From an uncultured Collinsella sp. (GTDB lineage: Bacteria > Actinomycetota > Coriobacteriia > Coriobacteriales > Coriobacteriaceae): a stretch of DNA of 64,000 nt. The notes beneath the pieces are model-generated. The model searched no databases. It was not told where the DNA came from and worked only from the letters and a program-made list of their open reading frames with translations. Each line of letters starts with the position of its first letter. Position 1 is the first letter of the stretch. The position numbers were made by a program, and so were the translations under genes. This document shows, one piece after another, positions 55,700-64,000 of this stretch. The stretch lies in assembly GCA_902475375.1 (NCBI GenBank), contig CABRZC010000002.1:1-64000 (forward strand), in the 5' to 3' direction.

Positions 55700-57583
55700 A
55701 TGGGTACCCGCGAGCGACATATCGGCCACGCGGCCGCCCGATCCGCTCCCGTGGCGGATCCCAGGGGCGGCAGGCTCTTCGCCATGCCGCGATTCCTTGT
55801 TGGCATAACACATCAGGTGTACCGCCACCGCGTCTTTGCTATCGCCGGTGTCATCACCGCGCTGTTCCTCATGCTTTTGGCAGTCTTGCCGGCGCTGTTC
55901 GCCTTCGACCCCAAACTTTCTAACGCCGTGCCCGCCTATAGCGAGGTGTCCGAAGAGGTCGTGGATGCGCTCGTCCATTCGAGCTCTCTCCCGCTGCTTG
56001 TCGCCGCAATTATATTTTCGATCTGGGGCGTATCGGTCTATCTGCGCTGTTTGGACTATGTGTTGCGCCGCCGCCTTGTTGCCATCGCCTCCATCTGCGC
56101 CCTGTGGATGATCGAAGTCATTCTCAAGTACAAGTCGTTCACGCCGTTCTATGCCACCGTGCTGTGGTACCTGTACTACGTGCCCATGACGCTCATTCCG
56201 CTGATCTACCAGTTGTGTGGTCTGCGCCTTGCGGGCCTGGAGCAACACCGCCTGGGTCGCCGCTACTGCGCTGCGCTGTGGATTGTGGCCATCCTGCTTA
56301 TCGGATTTGTGCTCACCAACGATTTTCACCAGCAGGTCTTCCGCTTTGACCGTACAAGCGACACCTGGAGCAACGATTACACGTACGGCTGGGGTTATTT
56401 CGCTGTCCTCGTGTGGACGGCCTTTGACTTCGTGGCCTTTTTTATCCTGGTTGGTCGGTCCTCGTCCTTTCGCATCCAGCGATTCTCGGGCACGGCGGCG
56501 CTCGTGCTGCTGGGTGGCGCATTCTTTGCCATCTCGTATGCGTTGCGCGTGCCCTGGGCATGGAGGCTCAACTTTTCGCTCGTCTATTGCGTCCTGTGCG
56601 TGGTGGCGATGGAAATCTGTCTCGATTGCGGTGTCATTCCGTCGTATCACGACATCGCCGGCATCTTCGACACCTTGCCGCTCGACCTCAAAGTTCTAAC
56701 GCGCGATCTGCAGGAGGTCTATGCCACGCCGGTGTCAAAGCCAATGCCGGTAGGCGTGCGCGAGGAGCTGCGGACCCAGGAGCACGGCCACGCCCATGCC
56801 TTTGCCGTGGCGTCCGATCCCGATGTGATGTACCGTGCCTTTCCACTGCTGGGCGGATCGGCCCTGCTTGCCCAAGACGTGTCGGAGCTCAACGAGCTTA
56901 ACCGTGAGCTGGCACATCGTCGCATGGAGCTGCAACGTCAAAACGAGCTGCTCGCCGCCGACTACGACCTTAAGACGCATTTGGCAGATCAAGAGGCCGA
57001 GACCTTGCTGGTCCAAGACGTGGACCAGGCGATTGCCCGCGCGCTCGAAGGGATGTACGACCTGCTGAGCTCGCTGCCGCCGTTGACCGACGAGGCGTCT
57101 TCGCACGAGCGTTACCGCATGCTGCAGCGCGCCAAGATGCTCGTCGCCTATTGCAAGCGCAAGGGGTCGCTCACGTTGGCACAGCATGGGGAGAGCGGTT
57201 TTGATCGCGACCGCATTCAGCTCATTGCCAACGAGCTCGCGAGCGACCTGCGCACCATCGATATCGATTGCGCCTCGATTATCGCCATACGGCGCCCGAT
57301 GCGCGCCAGTACGGTAAGCGCCCTGTACGACTGCGTGTATGACTTTGCGTTTTTTGCCTACACCACCGACCATCCGGCGCTTATGTATCACTTGGGCGAC
57401 CATGACCGATGCAGTGTCGAGCTGCGCGCCACGCTTTTTTCCAACGATGATGCAGATCTTTCGCAGACGCCCGCTGCGCAAGAGCTCGAAAGCGCTTTGC
57501 AAGGGCGCAACGTGGCATATCGCCTTGAGGGCGAGCCCGGCCAGCTGCGCATGATCGTCTTGATGCCGAGGGCAGGTGAGTGA
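55700..57583 (+). CDS. 7TM sensory protein lacking kinase motifs (accessory to kinase)
   Basis: 627 residues from the ATG at 55700; a second ATG at 55784 is possible and neither has a good SD. TACACT at 55685-55690 lies 9 nt before 55700, so the mRNA may be nearly leaderless. Seven or eight helices fill residues 55-345 (VYRHRVFAIAGVITALFLMLLAVLPALF, FSIWGVSVYLRCL and others), like the HisKA_7TM group. A coiled coil follows (LNELNRELAHRRMELQRQNELLAADYDLKT). The final 190 residues have neither an HxE/HisKA box nor N, G1 or G2 boxes of a HATPase, though spacing suggests a decayed one. It precedes the broken kinase gene by two bases, so it likely feeds that sensor. Not recognised further. Confidence 0.75.
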   Translation: MGTRERHIGHAAARSAPVADPRGGRLFAMPRFLVGITHQVYRHRVFAIAGVITALFLMLLAVLPALFAFDPKLSNAVPAYSEVSEEVVDALVHSSSLPLLVAAIIFSIWGVSVYLRCLDYVLRRRLVAIASICALWMIEVILKYKSFTPFYATVLWYLYYVPMTLIPLIYQLCGLRLAGLEQHRLGRRYCAALWIVAILLIGFVLTNDFHQQVFRFDRTSDTWSNDYTYGWGYFAVLVWTAFDFVAFFILVGRSSSFRIQRFSGTAALVLLGGAFFAISYALRVPWAWRLNFSLVYCVLCVVAMEICLDCGVIPSYHDIAGIFDTLPLDLKVLTRDLQEVYATPVSKPMPVGVREELRTQEHGHAHAFAVASDPDVMYRAFPLLGGSALLAQDVSELNELNRELAHRRMELQRQNELLAADYDLKTHLADQEAETLLVQDVDQAIARALEGMYDLLSSLPPLTDEASSHERYRMLQRAKMLVAYCKRKGSLTLAQHGESGFDRDRIQLIANELASDLRTIDIDCASIIAIRRPMRASTVSALYDCVYDFAFFAYTTDHPALMYHLGDHDRCSVELRATLFSNDDADLSQTPAAQELESALQGRNVAYRLEGEPGQLRMIVLMPRAGE

Positions 57584-57585
57584 CG

Positions 57586-59078
57586 ATGCAGATTTCGCTC
57601 ATCCTTCCCCAAATCGTTGCGCTCGATGTTGTCTTTGCCCTGGCTGCGTGTCTGCAGACGATCCACGTCCCGCTCATCGCATCGCGCCGCTCGTCCTATA
57701 ACCGTAAGGTGATTTGCGCCTACGAGGCGAGCCTTGTGCTTCACCTGATGATTTCGGCGCTCATCTTATTCGCGTCGTCTGGCTCGTATCTGGTGGCGCC
57801 GCTTGACGTTTGCGCCAGGGCAATGGGCGGAGTGCTGTGGCTCAATGCCGCGATCTTTGCCTATGGCGTGACGCTTATGGTGCACTATCGTCGCCCCGTC
57901 ATGCTGCCCGAACTGTTGCTCGTTGCCGCCGTGACACCGCCGGTGGTTTTTGCCATGGGCTCGGCGTGGACCGTTGTCCTTATCGCAGAGGGAGCGTTCT
58001 TCCTGTTCCGCTCCATCGCGGCGCTCTTGATGGATATCCGCAACCGCCAGGAGGATATCACCGCGTTTTCGACGATCGAAACCATCAACGTGATCCCCGT
58101 GGGCATCCTGTATCTAGACCCGAGGGGCCGTCCACTGCTCATGAACCGTGCATGCGCAAAAACCTGGTGGAGTTTCATATGCCCACCGACCTAGACGATA
58201 TGAGCGGTACATGGAACGACCTGCGTAAACTCAGCATGCAAATGCCAGAAAGCAGCCAGAACCGCGTGCGCATTAATCTGGACCGCTTTGGTGAGGTGCG
58301 CGTTGTGGTCGAGGTTTCTCCCGCCGAGATTCGCTTGTTTGTGCACGATGACGTTATGGTTTCGGGCCGCCTCTTCGAGCGCATTATCGGTCTGGATGTA
58401 ACAGAGTATGCGCATGCTCACGATCGCCTGGCGCAGGCCAACCACCTGCTTGAGCTTGCGGGCCAAGAGCTCCAGGCCCAGATCGAAGAAGTAAAAAAGG
58501 TTGCCGACAATGCGGCCTATCTGCGTATGCGCGCTCGCGTGCACGACGTGATCGGCCAGCGCCTGTCCATCCTCCATCGCTATTTGGAGGAGGGGCGCCT
58601 GGACGACGAGTCGCTCGAGCAGATCGATCCGTTGCTGCGCTCGATCGCTGCCGATCTGCGCAGCGGGGGCGACACCGAACCGGCAGAGCAACTGGGCGAT
58701 ATCGTCCATGCCTTTGGCCTGGTGAGCGTGCAGATCGATGTGGAGGGCGAGCTGCCAAGCGACGCGCGTGTCGCCGCAGCCTTTCTGCAGATTATCCGCG
58801 AGGCCTCGACCAATGCCACCAAGCATGCACAGGCCCATCAGGTCCATGTGCGCCTGCGGCAGGAGACGTCGGAAGACGGCGCTGTTGCGCGGATGACCGT
58901 TTCTAACGACGGCGCGCCTGCACCCGTATCGTATCGCGAGGGAACGGGTATCCCTGGTATGAGGCATGTCGCACAGAATCTGGGCGGCAGCCTGGAAGTC
59001 CACGCCGCCCCGTCCTTTACGCTTGCAGTGTCCATCCCGCTCGTCTCCAACGCCACGGTCCAAAGGAGAAGCTCATGA
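57586..59078 (+). pseudogene. Sensor histidine kinase interrupted by a one-base frameshift
   Basis: Two frames make one kinase. Residues from 57586 to about 58161 encode six membrane helices ending LYLDPRGRPLLMNRACAK; the frame then stops at 58192-58194. The frame one step back continues from about 58158: NLVEFHMPTDLDDMSG, a PAS-like section, RARVHDVIGQRLSILHR (His acceptor), IIREASTNATKHAQA (N box), NDGAPAPVS and GTGIPGMRHVAQNLGG (G boxes). The junction is GCGCAAAAACC at 58155-58165: one missing A explains it, or a -1 slip on AAA restores the frame. Downstream half codes well and lacks its own RBS. The response regulator overlaps its end by four bases. Confidence 0.85.
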
Positions 59079-59698
59079 TCCGCGTGTTAATCGTCGAAGA
59101 CCAGGCTATCTTGCGCGAGAGTCTGGCGCGTTCCGTGGGCGACCAGCCCGACATGACCGTTGTCGCCGCGATCGCCGACGCCTCGGATGCCTTGGACGTT
59201 GTGCTCAAGGAGCGTCCGGACATGATACTGATGGATGTGTGCACCGAGCACGATTCCAACGGCATCGTGGCGGCGGCGCGCATCAAAGAACAACTGCCCG
59301 AGTGTCGCGTCATTATCATGACGGGTATGCCCGAGATCACCTTTGTGGACCAGGCACGCGAGGCGGGCGTCGACAGCTTTGTGTACAAGAACGTCGGTAT
59401 CGATGAACTGTTCGCCGTGATGCGTTCCACGCTGGCGGGTTACTGCACGTTTCCCAAGCCTCCCGAGAGCATCTTCTCGGGTACGGCGGCCCTCGACGAT
59501 GTCGAGCTGTCGATTTTGCGCCTTGCCTGCGAGGGCAAGAGCCGCCGCGAGATTGCGGCCGAGCTGTTTATGAGCGAGGGCACCATCAAGCGTCGCATCT
59601 CGGAGATCCTGAGCAAGACCGGCTACGACAACATCATGCGTCTTGCCGTGCATGCGGTGACCGAAGGCAGCATCGTCCCCAATATGGAGCGCCCGTAG
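59075..59698 (+). CDS. LuxR-family response regulator
   Basis: 207 residues. Receiver domain with VEDQ acidic residues, phospho-acceptor Asp in MILMDVCTEHDSNG, Thr in IIMTGMP and Lys in FVYKNVG. C-terminal LuxR HTH (LSILRLACEGKSRREIAAELFMSEGTIKRRISEILSKTG). The start overlaps the kinase by four bases, GGAGAAGCTC as RBS. It should be phosphorylated by the upstream kinase, whose reading frame is broken here. Confidence 0.92.
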   Translation: MIRVLIVEDQAILRESLARSVGDQPDMTVVAAIADASDALDVVLKERPDMILMDVCTEHDSNGIVAAARIKEQLPECRVIIMTGMPEITFVDQAREAGVDSFVYKNVGIDELFAVMRSTLAGYCTFPKPPESIFSGTAALDDVELSILRLACEGKSRREIAAELFMSEGTIKRRISEILSKTGYDNIMRLAVHAVTEGSIVPNMERP

Positions 59699-59723
59699 TC
59701 GGTACGCCGCCCATGCTCCGGCG

Positions 59724-59837
59724 CCACACAAGCAGGCCGCCCGCCGTTTTGCATCAGAAAACGGCGGGCGATCTGCTTGTGTGGGCGGTGCTGTTGGCGC
59801 AAGACGGCGGGGCCGCAGGATTAGTTCCTGCGGCCCC
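59724..59837. terminator. Two strong hairpins between convergent genes
   Basis: First: CCACACAAGCAG...CGCCCGCCGTTTT pairs with GAAAACGGCGGGCG...CTGCTTGTGTGG (59724-59784). Second: GGGGCCGCAGGA (59809-59820) with TCCTGCGGCCCC (59826-59837). Neither has an external T-run; the first has TTTT/AAAA in its stem. They separate the response regulator from the convergent lipoprotein gene. Confidence 0.6.
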
Positions 59838-59890
59838 GTCTGGAACGCGCGCGGGTTTGTCCGCCAATCCGCGGCTGTCGATGTCCGTCG

Positions 59891-60730
59891 CTACTCGATG
59901 GTTGCGCTGTAGGAAGCGACGTCCTCGTAGGAATCGGTCAGGTAGGCGTCGATACCGATGGTCGTGTTGACCAGGCTGTCGAAGCTGTCAAGCGTGCCCT
60001 TCGAGAAGGTGAACTCTTCGGTGGCGTTGGTGCCGGGCATCAGGTGGGCCGAGAACCAGGCTTCCTTCATGGTGCCGTTGACGTTTGTCTTGCCGGTGGG
60101 GGCGTAGAAGGTCAGGTCCTTGTCGCTCTTGTTGACGATGTTGACGACAAAGCCGATGTCGCCCCAGTCGTCCTGGAACTTCTCGGTGATGGTGATAGTG
60201 CACAGGTCATCATCGGCGACAGTGACGGCGGGGGAGATTTCGACGCTCTGGACATCGCCGTCTTCGACGGCCTCCTCGACTTCCTCTTCCTTCTCGGCGG
60301 CCTCGCGATCCTTCTTCACGGTACCGGATAGGTCCTTATCGGACTTGCTAAAGATGAGCTTGTCCTCGCCGTCCTCAAGGACAAGCTTGCCGTCCTCAAG
60401 CTTCACGTCGGTCGTCTCCTTGTCGACGGTGATGCTCGCGGTGGTGGCGTCCTTGGCTTCCCACTTTAGGTCGGAGACTTCGGAGAACAAATCGAGGCTG
60501 CCGGTGCCGTCTTCGTCCAGGACCAAGATGCAGCTGATGCCCCATTCCTCGAACATATCCATATACTCATCGGTCAGCTCTTCGCCCTCCGTGGTTCCAC
60601 CCGAGAGCTTCCAGCTGCCGACAAAGTTGGCCTTGGGGTCTTTGCCGCCGCTGCAGCCCGTGAGGGCAAAGGCGAGCGCCAAGACGCATGTCAGAAATGC
60701 GAGTGCGGACTTTTTGAACGTTGTCTTCAT
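59891..60730 (-). CDS. Putative lipoprotein with DUF4352-like domain
   Basis: 279 residues from the ATG at 60730 (GGAGGACACC upstream; the frame is open further). Signal sequence KKSALAFLTCVLALAFALTGC ends in an LTGC lipobox. The N-terminal part is a lipocalin-like beta domain (FVGSWKLSGGTTEGEEL..LVLDEDGTGSL..SLDLFSEVSDLKWEAKDATTASI), then an EKEEEVEEAVEDGD spacer and a second beta domain (TITITEKFQDDWGDIGFVVNIVNKSDKDLTFYAP) like DUF4352 immunoglobulin folds. Role unknown; it lies downstream of the SPFH gene. Confidence 0.8.
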   Translation of the reverse strand: MKTTFKKSALAFLTCVLALAFALTGCSGGKDPKANFVGSWKLSGGTTEGEELTDEYMDMFEEWGISCILVLDEDGTGSLDLFSEVSDLKWEAKDATTASITVDKETTDVKLEDGKLVLEDGEDKLIFSKSDKDLSGTVKKDREAAEKEEEVEEAVEDGDVQSVEISPAVTVADDDLCTITITEKFQDDWGDIGFVVNIVNKSDKDLTFYAPTGKTNVNGTMKEAWFSAHLMPGTNATEEFTFSKGTLDSFDSLVNTTIGIDAYLTDSYEDVASYSATIE

Positions 60731-60810
60731 GGTGTCCTCCTTTATCGAACGAAACCCATAGAAGCAAATGCGGGGGTGGCGGATCCCCCGCCAATTACCA
60801 GATAGAGGGG

Positions 60811-62052
60811 CTAGGGCCTGGGCGTTCCGCAGTTGCTGCAGAACTTGCCGCCGTTTTCGCTGCCGCAGTTGGGGCAGAACCACTTGGCCGGTGCCGGGGC
60901 GGGTGCGGGACTGCCACACTCGGAGCAGAACTTGCCGGTGTTGGTGGCGCCGCAGCTGCAGGTCCATGTGCCGGCCGCGGGAGCAGCGGCAGGAGCCGGT
61001 GCGGGAGCGGGTGCCGGAGCCGGCTGCGGGGCGGCCTGCTGCTGTGCCTGGCCGGCGGCGAACAGCTGGCTGGCGTTCATGCCGCCCATGCCACCTGCCA
61101 TGCCCATGCCCATAAAGCCTGCCATCGCGCCGTTGGGATTGGCGGCTGCCGCGCGCATTGCGTCGCTCTGGGCGCTGGCAATGTTGGCTGCCGCCATGGT
61201 GGGATCGCGCATGACTGCGGCCTTCTGCAGGTCCTTGATCATCTGCTCGTCTTCTTGCGAGGCGGCGATGGAGTTGACGCCAAAGCTCACGATCTCGACG
61301 CCACGCAGGTCGCGCCAGTCGGCAGAGAGGACCTCGTTGAGCGCGCGGGCGAGCTCGGTGGTGTGGCCGGGGATGGCGCTGTAGCGGATGCCCATCTCCG
61401 AGATCTTGGCAAAGGCGGGCTGCAGGGCGGTGAGCAGCTCGGACTTAAGCTGGCTGTCGATCTTGTCGCGCGTATAGCTATCGGTCACGTTGCCGCACAC
61501 ATTGGTGTAGAACAGCAGCGGGTTGGTGATGCGGTACGAATACTCGCCGTTGCAGCGCACAGAGATGTCGACGTCCAGACCAATGTTGTTGTCGACCACG
61601 CGGAAGGGCACGGGCGAGGCGGTGCCGTACTTGTTGCCGATAATCTCCTTGGTGTTGATGAAGTAGACGCGCTGGTCCTTGCCCGCGTCGCCGCCAAAGG
61701 TAAAACGGCTGCCGATATTGGCGAAGGTCTCCTTGATGGAATCGCCCAGGTTGCCGCTAAAGACGCTTGGCTCGCTGCCGGTATCGAAGACGAACTCGCC
61801 GGGCTCCAGCGCGACTTCGATGATCTTGCCGTTTTGCACCACGAGCATGCCCTGACCATCGTTAACGGCAATGACGGAGCCGTTTGAGATTACGTTGTCC
61901 TCGCCACGCGTGTTGGAGCTGCGGCCGCCGGTGCGCTTGCTGCCCTTGCAGGCCAAGACGTCAGCGGGCATCGATTCGCAGTAGATAAATTCCTTCCACT
62001 GGTCGGCCATGACGCCGCCGGCAGCACCCAATCCAGCTTTCAAGAGTCCCAT
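60811..62052 (-). CDS. SPFH/YdjI-like protein with two C-terminal zinc ribbons
   Basis: 413 residues. Residues 1-280 match the SPFH domain of the YdjI/virion-core group: VIAVNDGQGMLVVQNGKIIEVALEPGEF, then GVEIVSFGVNSIAAS. A Met/Ala/Gln-rich stretch and a Pro-Ala repeat (QPAPAPAPAPAPA) lead to two zinc ribbons: CSCGATNTGKFCSECG and CPNCGSENGGKFCSNCG. It likely forms membrane-associated oligomers; YdjI in Bacillus belongs to a PspA-type membrane stress system. RBS AAGGAAGATCACC. Lies between the lipoprotein and the zinc-ribbon membrane gene. Confidence 0.88.
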   Translation of the reverse strand: MGLLKAGLGAAGGVMADQWKEFIYCESMPADVLACKGSKRTGGRSSNTRGEDNVISNGSVIAVNDGQGMLVVQNGKIIEVALEPGEFVFDTGSEPSVFSGNLGDSIKETFANIGSRFTFGGDAGKDQRVYFINTKEIIGNKYGTASPVPFRVVDNNIGLDVDISVRCNGEYSYRITNPLLFYTNVCGNVTDSYTRDKIDSQLKSELLTALQPAFAKISEMGIRYSAIPGHTTELARALNEVLSADWRDLRGVEIVSFGVNSIAASQEDEQMIKDLQKAAVMRDPTMAAANIASAQSDAMRAAAANPNGAMAGFMGMGMAGGMGGMNASQLFAAGQAQQQAAPQPAPAPAPAPAPAAAPAAGTWTCSCGATNTGKFCSECGSPAPAPAPAKWFCPNCGSENGGKFCSNCGTPRP

Positions 62053-62100
62053 GGTGATCTTCCTTTCTCGTCAAAGGCCGGGTGGTATTGGTCGGATTGC

Positions 62101-63423
62101 TTAGTCGTCCTTGTCGTCTTTCATGACAACGGTGGTCTCGGTGTGGCTGAAGGTGTCGTGCTTCTCGGTCAGGTCGAGCTCGCCGCAGTACTCGTCGGCG
62201 TGGGTGGCCTCGTTGGCCGTCTTGAGCTGGCCTACCAGTAGCACGTCTCCGATAATCACGATGATCAGCGGCGCGATGATGTTGATGAGGATGCCCTCGA
62301 TATCAAAGGCGAGGTAATCCGGATCGAAGGCGTTCTCGCCCATAAAGAGAATCTGGGAGAGGACAAATCCGATCACAAAGAACAGCACCGAGGCAATAGC
62401 GAGCTTGGGCTTGGAGCAGGGGAGCTCGCCGACCAAGCGGCCGGTCTGGCCGTTCATGGCAAACAGGTAGCTCTTGCCGTTCCACGAGGTGGAGAGCATC
62501 CAGACGGGGAACAGGGCGTAGTCGCTGTCTTCCCAGGTGTAGTCGAGCTGCTTGCTTTCGACCGTGGCATCGTCGTATTCGTCGACGACGGTCTCGCGCA
62601 GGGCCGAGACTGTGCTCTCCTCCATGCGGCGCTCGGCGCGCGCCTTGCACGTCTCGCAATCCTCATCGTAACGGTTGGCGATGTAGCCGGGCATATATGC
62701 GACCGAGAACGGGCGCAGCGCGTCGTAGTCAAACGGCTCGATGGCATCCATGTGACCGTCGGGCATCTTGGACGATCCGTCGACGGGCACGCGCTTAAAC
62801 GAGATATTGCCCTTGCGATAGGCATCGTAGTGGTCGGTGGTCGTGACGGTGCGGTCGGATTCCTCGGTCACGGTCTCGTTGGTCGCGTCAAAGTACACTT
62901 CGCCGTCAACGCGGGCGCCGTAGAGCCAAAACGGCACGTAGACACCTTGGACCTCGTCGATGTGGTTGCCGGTGACAAAGTTCTTGGGCAGCAAGATCTT
63001 GCCCTTGTAGTGTTCCTTGAGTGCGGCCGTGACATCGTCGCGCCCGAGCTTAAACGGAATCACCAGGTCGGGCGAGAAGTCGCCAGAGAGCTGGCCGGGC
63101 GCCACGGCGGAGTTACCGCAGTACGGGCAGGTGGTGACGGCGACGGTGCCGTCCGAGACCAGCTCGGCACCGCACGACGAGCAGATGTAGCCGGCGTTTT
63201 GGGCCAGCTCCTGCACGGCGTCGTCGGCAGCAGGTTTGGGAGCCGCGGCTGCGGCATCAGCTTTGGCATCTGCCTTGTCCTGGCGCTCGCGATAGAGGGC
63301 CTCGACTTCTTCGACTTCAAAACGCGAATCGCAGTAGTCGCAGACGAGCTTTTGCTCGGCGCTGGCAAAGTGAAGGGGGCCGCCACACGCGGGGCACTGA
63401 TAGTTGACGCTCTCGAAGGCCAT
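62101..63423 (-). CDS. Zinc-ribbon membrane protein
   Basis: 440 residues. Two zinc ribbons at the N-terminus (CPACGGPLHF...CDYC and CSSCGAELVSDG...CPYC), an Ala/Lys/Asp linker, a central beta-rich domain with FKRVPVDGSSKMPDGHMDAIEPFDYDAL and YMPGYIANRYDEDCETC, then two helices near the C-terminus (KLAIASVLFFVIGFVLSQILF and ILINIIAPLIIVIIGDVLLVG) and an acidic tail. This is the common 'TFIIB-type zinc ribbon-containing protein' of Firmicutes and Coriobacteria, usually next to SPFH genes. Molecular role unknown. Confidence 0.85.
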   Translation of the reverse strand: MAFESVNYQCPACGGPLHFASAEQKLVCDYCDSRFEVEEVEALYRERQDKADAKADAAAAAPKPAADDAVQELAQNAGYICSSCGAELVSDGTVAVTTCPYCGNSAVAPGQLSGDFSPDLVIPFKLGRDDVTAALKEHYKGKILLPKNFVTGNHIDEVQGVYVPFWLYGARVDGEVYFDATNETVTEESDRTVTTTDHYDAYRKGNISFKRVPVDGSSKMPDGHMDAIEPFDYDALRPFSVAYMPGYIANRYDEDCETCKARAERRMEESTVSALRETVVDEYDDATVESKQLDYTWEDSDYALFPVWMLSTSWNGKSYLFAMNGQTGRLVGELPCSKPKLAIASVLFFVIGFVLSQILFMGENAFDPDYLAFDIEGILINIIAPLIIVIIGDVLLVGQLKTANEATHADEYCGELDLTEKHDTFSHTETTVVMKDDKDD

Positions 63424-63447
63424 GATCGGTCCTTTCCGTGCCGGGGG

Positions 63448-64000
63448 CTATGCGCCGATTGCGCCGCCGCAGTATTCGCAGCGCCCACTGGCATCGGGAA
63501 TGGTGGTGGCTCCGCAGAAGGGGCAGGTGACCGCGGTCTTGGGAGCCTTGGCGGCCACGACACTGTCGCGCGTTTCCTGACGCAGCTGTACCAGCGCGTC
63601 GCGGACCTCGGTTGCCTGGCGCTTGGCCTCGCGGTATTCGATGGAACCGCGCTGATCGATGGTGGAGTCGTTCACGCGCAGGTTGATCTCGGTAAAGTAC
63701 GGCGTGTTGACGTGGATGGTCAGATTAAAGTCGTAATCCAGGTCGTAGCGCGGCGGGTTGTAGCTCTCGCGCTCGCCATCTTTGGTCTCGCGATAGATCT
63801 CGGTGCGATGCTCGTCGATATCCATATCGCAGCCGAGCACCTGTGAGAACTCGATGATGTCGGGATTGGCGTCGCGCCAGCGGCTCTGCGAGGTAATGAT
63901 CAGCAGACCCGCGTCTTCGTCGAGCATGATGTTGGTGCGCCCAGCAGACAGCGTGCGCGTGGGGTTGAACGAGGCCAGGCGCTCGGCATTGGCCTCGCGG
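63448..64000 (-). CDS. DUF4428-like zinc-ribbon protein (5' end beyond window)
   Basis: The frame is open to 64000 without a start, so this is the C-terminal 184 residues or so. An internal ATG at 63927 (MLDEDAGLLI) is preceded in frame by REANAERLASFNPTRTLSAGRTNI, which belongs to the same domain. It ends in a zinc ribbon CPFCGATTIPDASGRCEYCGG. The middle (TEIYRETKDGERESYNPPRYDLDYDFNLTIHVN) matches DUF4428-containing proteins that accompany SPFH genes. Function unknown. Confidence 0.75.
   Translation of the reverse strand, partial: REANAERLASFNPTRTLSAGRTNIMLDEDAGLLIITSQSRWRDANPDIIEFSQVLGCDMDIDEHRTEIYRETKDGERESYNPPRYDLDYDFNLTIHVNTPYFTEINLRVNDSTIDQRGSIEYREAKRQATEVRDALVQLRQETRDSVVAAKAPKTAVTCPFCGATTIPDASGRCEYCGGAIGA

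Overview
The window reads as chromosomal DNA of a high-GC gut actinobacterium of the class Coriobacteriia, most likely Collinsella or a close relative. This is an inference from gene content: an Ech-type hydrogenase, an SLC11-family magnesium transporter of the type described from Eggerthella lenta, sugar-phosphate beta-glucosidase, luxS, and many one-gene or short-operon units separated by structured intergenic hairpins. No rRNA, tRNA, CRISPR array, prophage or complete insertion sequence was seen. Taxonomy could not be tested by search.

Layout. 0.1-3.7 kb: an old-yellow-enzyme type Fe-S flavoenzyme, then an AAA_14/DUF4143 ATPase preceded by four 12-bp repeats at an exact 23-bp period. 3.9-17.6 kb: a surface locus of three small membrane-anchored proteins with TasA/camelysin-like N-termini followed by a 3570-residue secreted GLUG/beta-helix-like giant with no visible wall anchor. 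17.6-19.4 kb: an AlbA_2/ATPase regulator flanked on both sides by near-identical arrays of 20-bp repeats. 19.6-25.9 kb: an orphan transposase-like HTH protein, then a five-gene Ech [NiFe]-hydrogenase operon in which the EchA and EchB membrane subunits are fused. 25.9-26.7 kb: a gene-free block with three long inverted-repeat elements whose arms differ between copies while remaining perfectly complementary within each copy.

26.7-35.6 kb: a NarL-type two-component system divergent from an ATPase plus two-permease ABC exporter (an architecture like the Bacillus linearmycin-resistance Lnr system), then a LolD/FtsX-type ABC pair bracketed by a shared GGGGACA-rich repeat. 35.9-44.3 kb: DUF362 ferredoxin protein, membrane alpha/beta hydrolase, TrhA/hemolysin III, CNNM/CorC-type protein, a stand-alone cyanophycin-synthetase-N-like protein, YtxH and PRC-barrel proteins, and a membrane-anchored NodB-fold protein with a degraded metal site. 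44.6-47.7 kb: MgtE-like CBS protein plus NRMT-type Nramp transporter. 48.0-55.6 kb: OatA-like acyltransferase, ribokinase plus nucleoside hydrolase, LuxS, a DUF4867 protein behind a four-half-site operator, and a GH1 6-phospho-beta-glucosidase.

55.7-59.7 kb: a 7TM sensory protein, a histidine kinase broken by a one-base frameshift in an A run, and its LuxR response regulator. 59.9-64.0 kb (minus strand): lipoprotein, SPFH/zinc-ribbon protein, zinc-ribbon membrane protein and the 3' part of a DUF4428-like protein.

Functionally, the hydrogenase would couple ferredoxin oxidation to H2 production and ion pumping, the surface locus would mediate attachment or matrix formation, and three separate genes (CNNM/CorC, MgtE-like, NRMT) concern magnesium. 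The strongest leads for something undescribed are the covarying intergenic hairpin elements, the two ATPase genes with their own repeat arrays, and the MgtE-like/NRMT gene pair.
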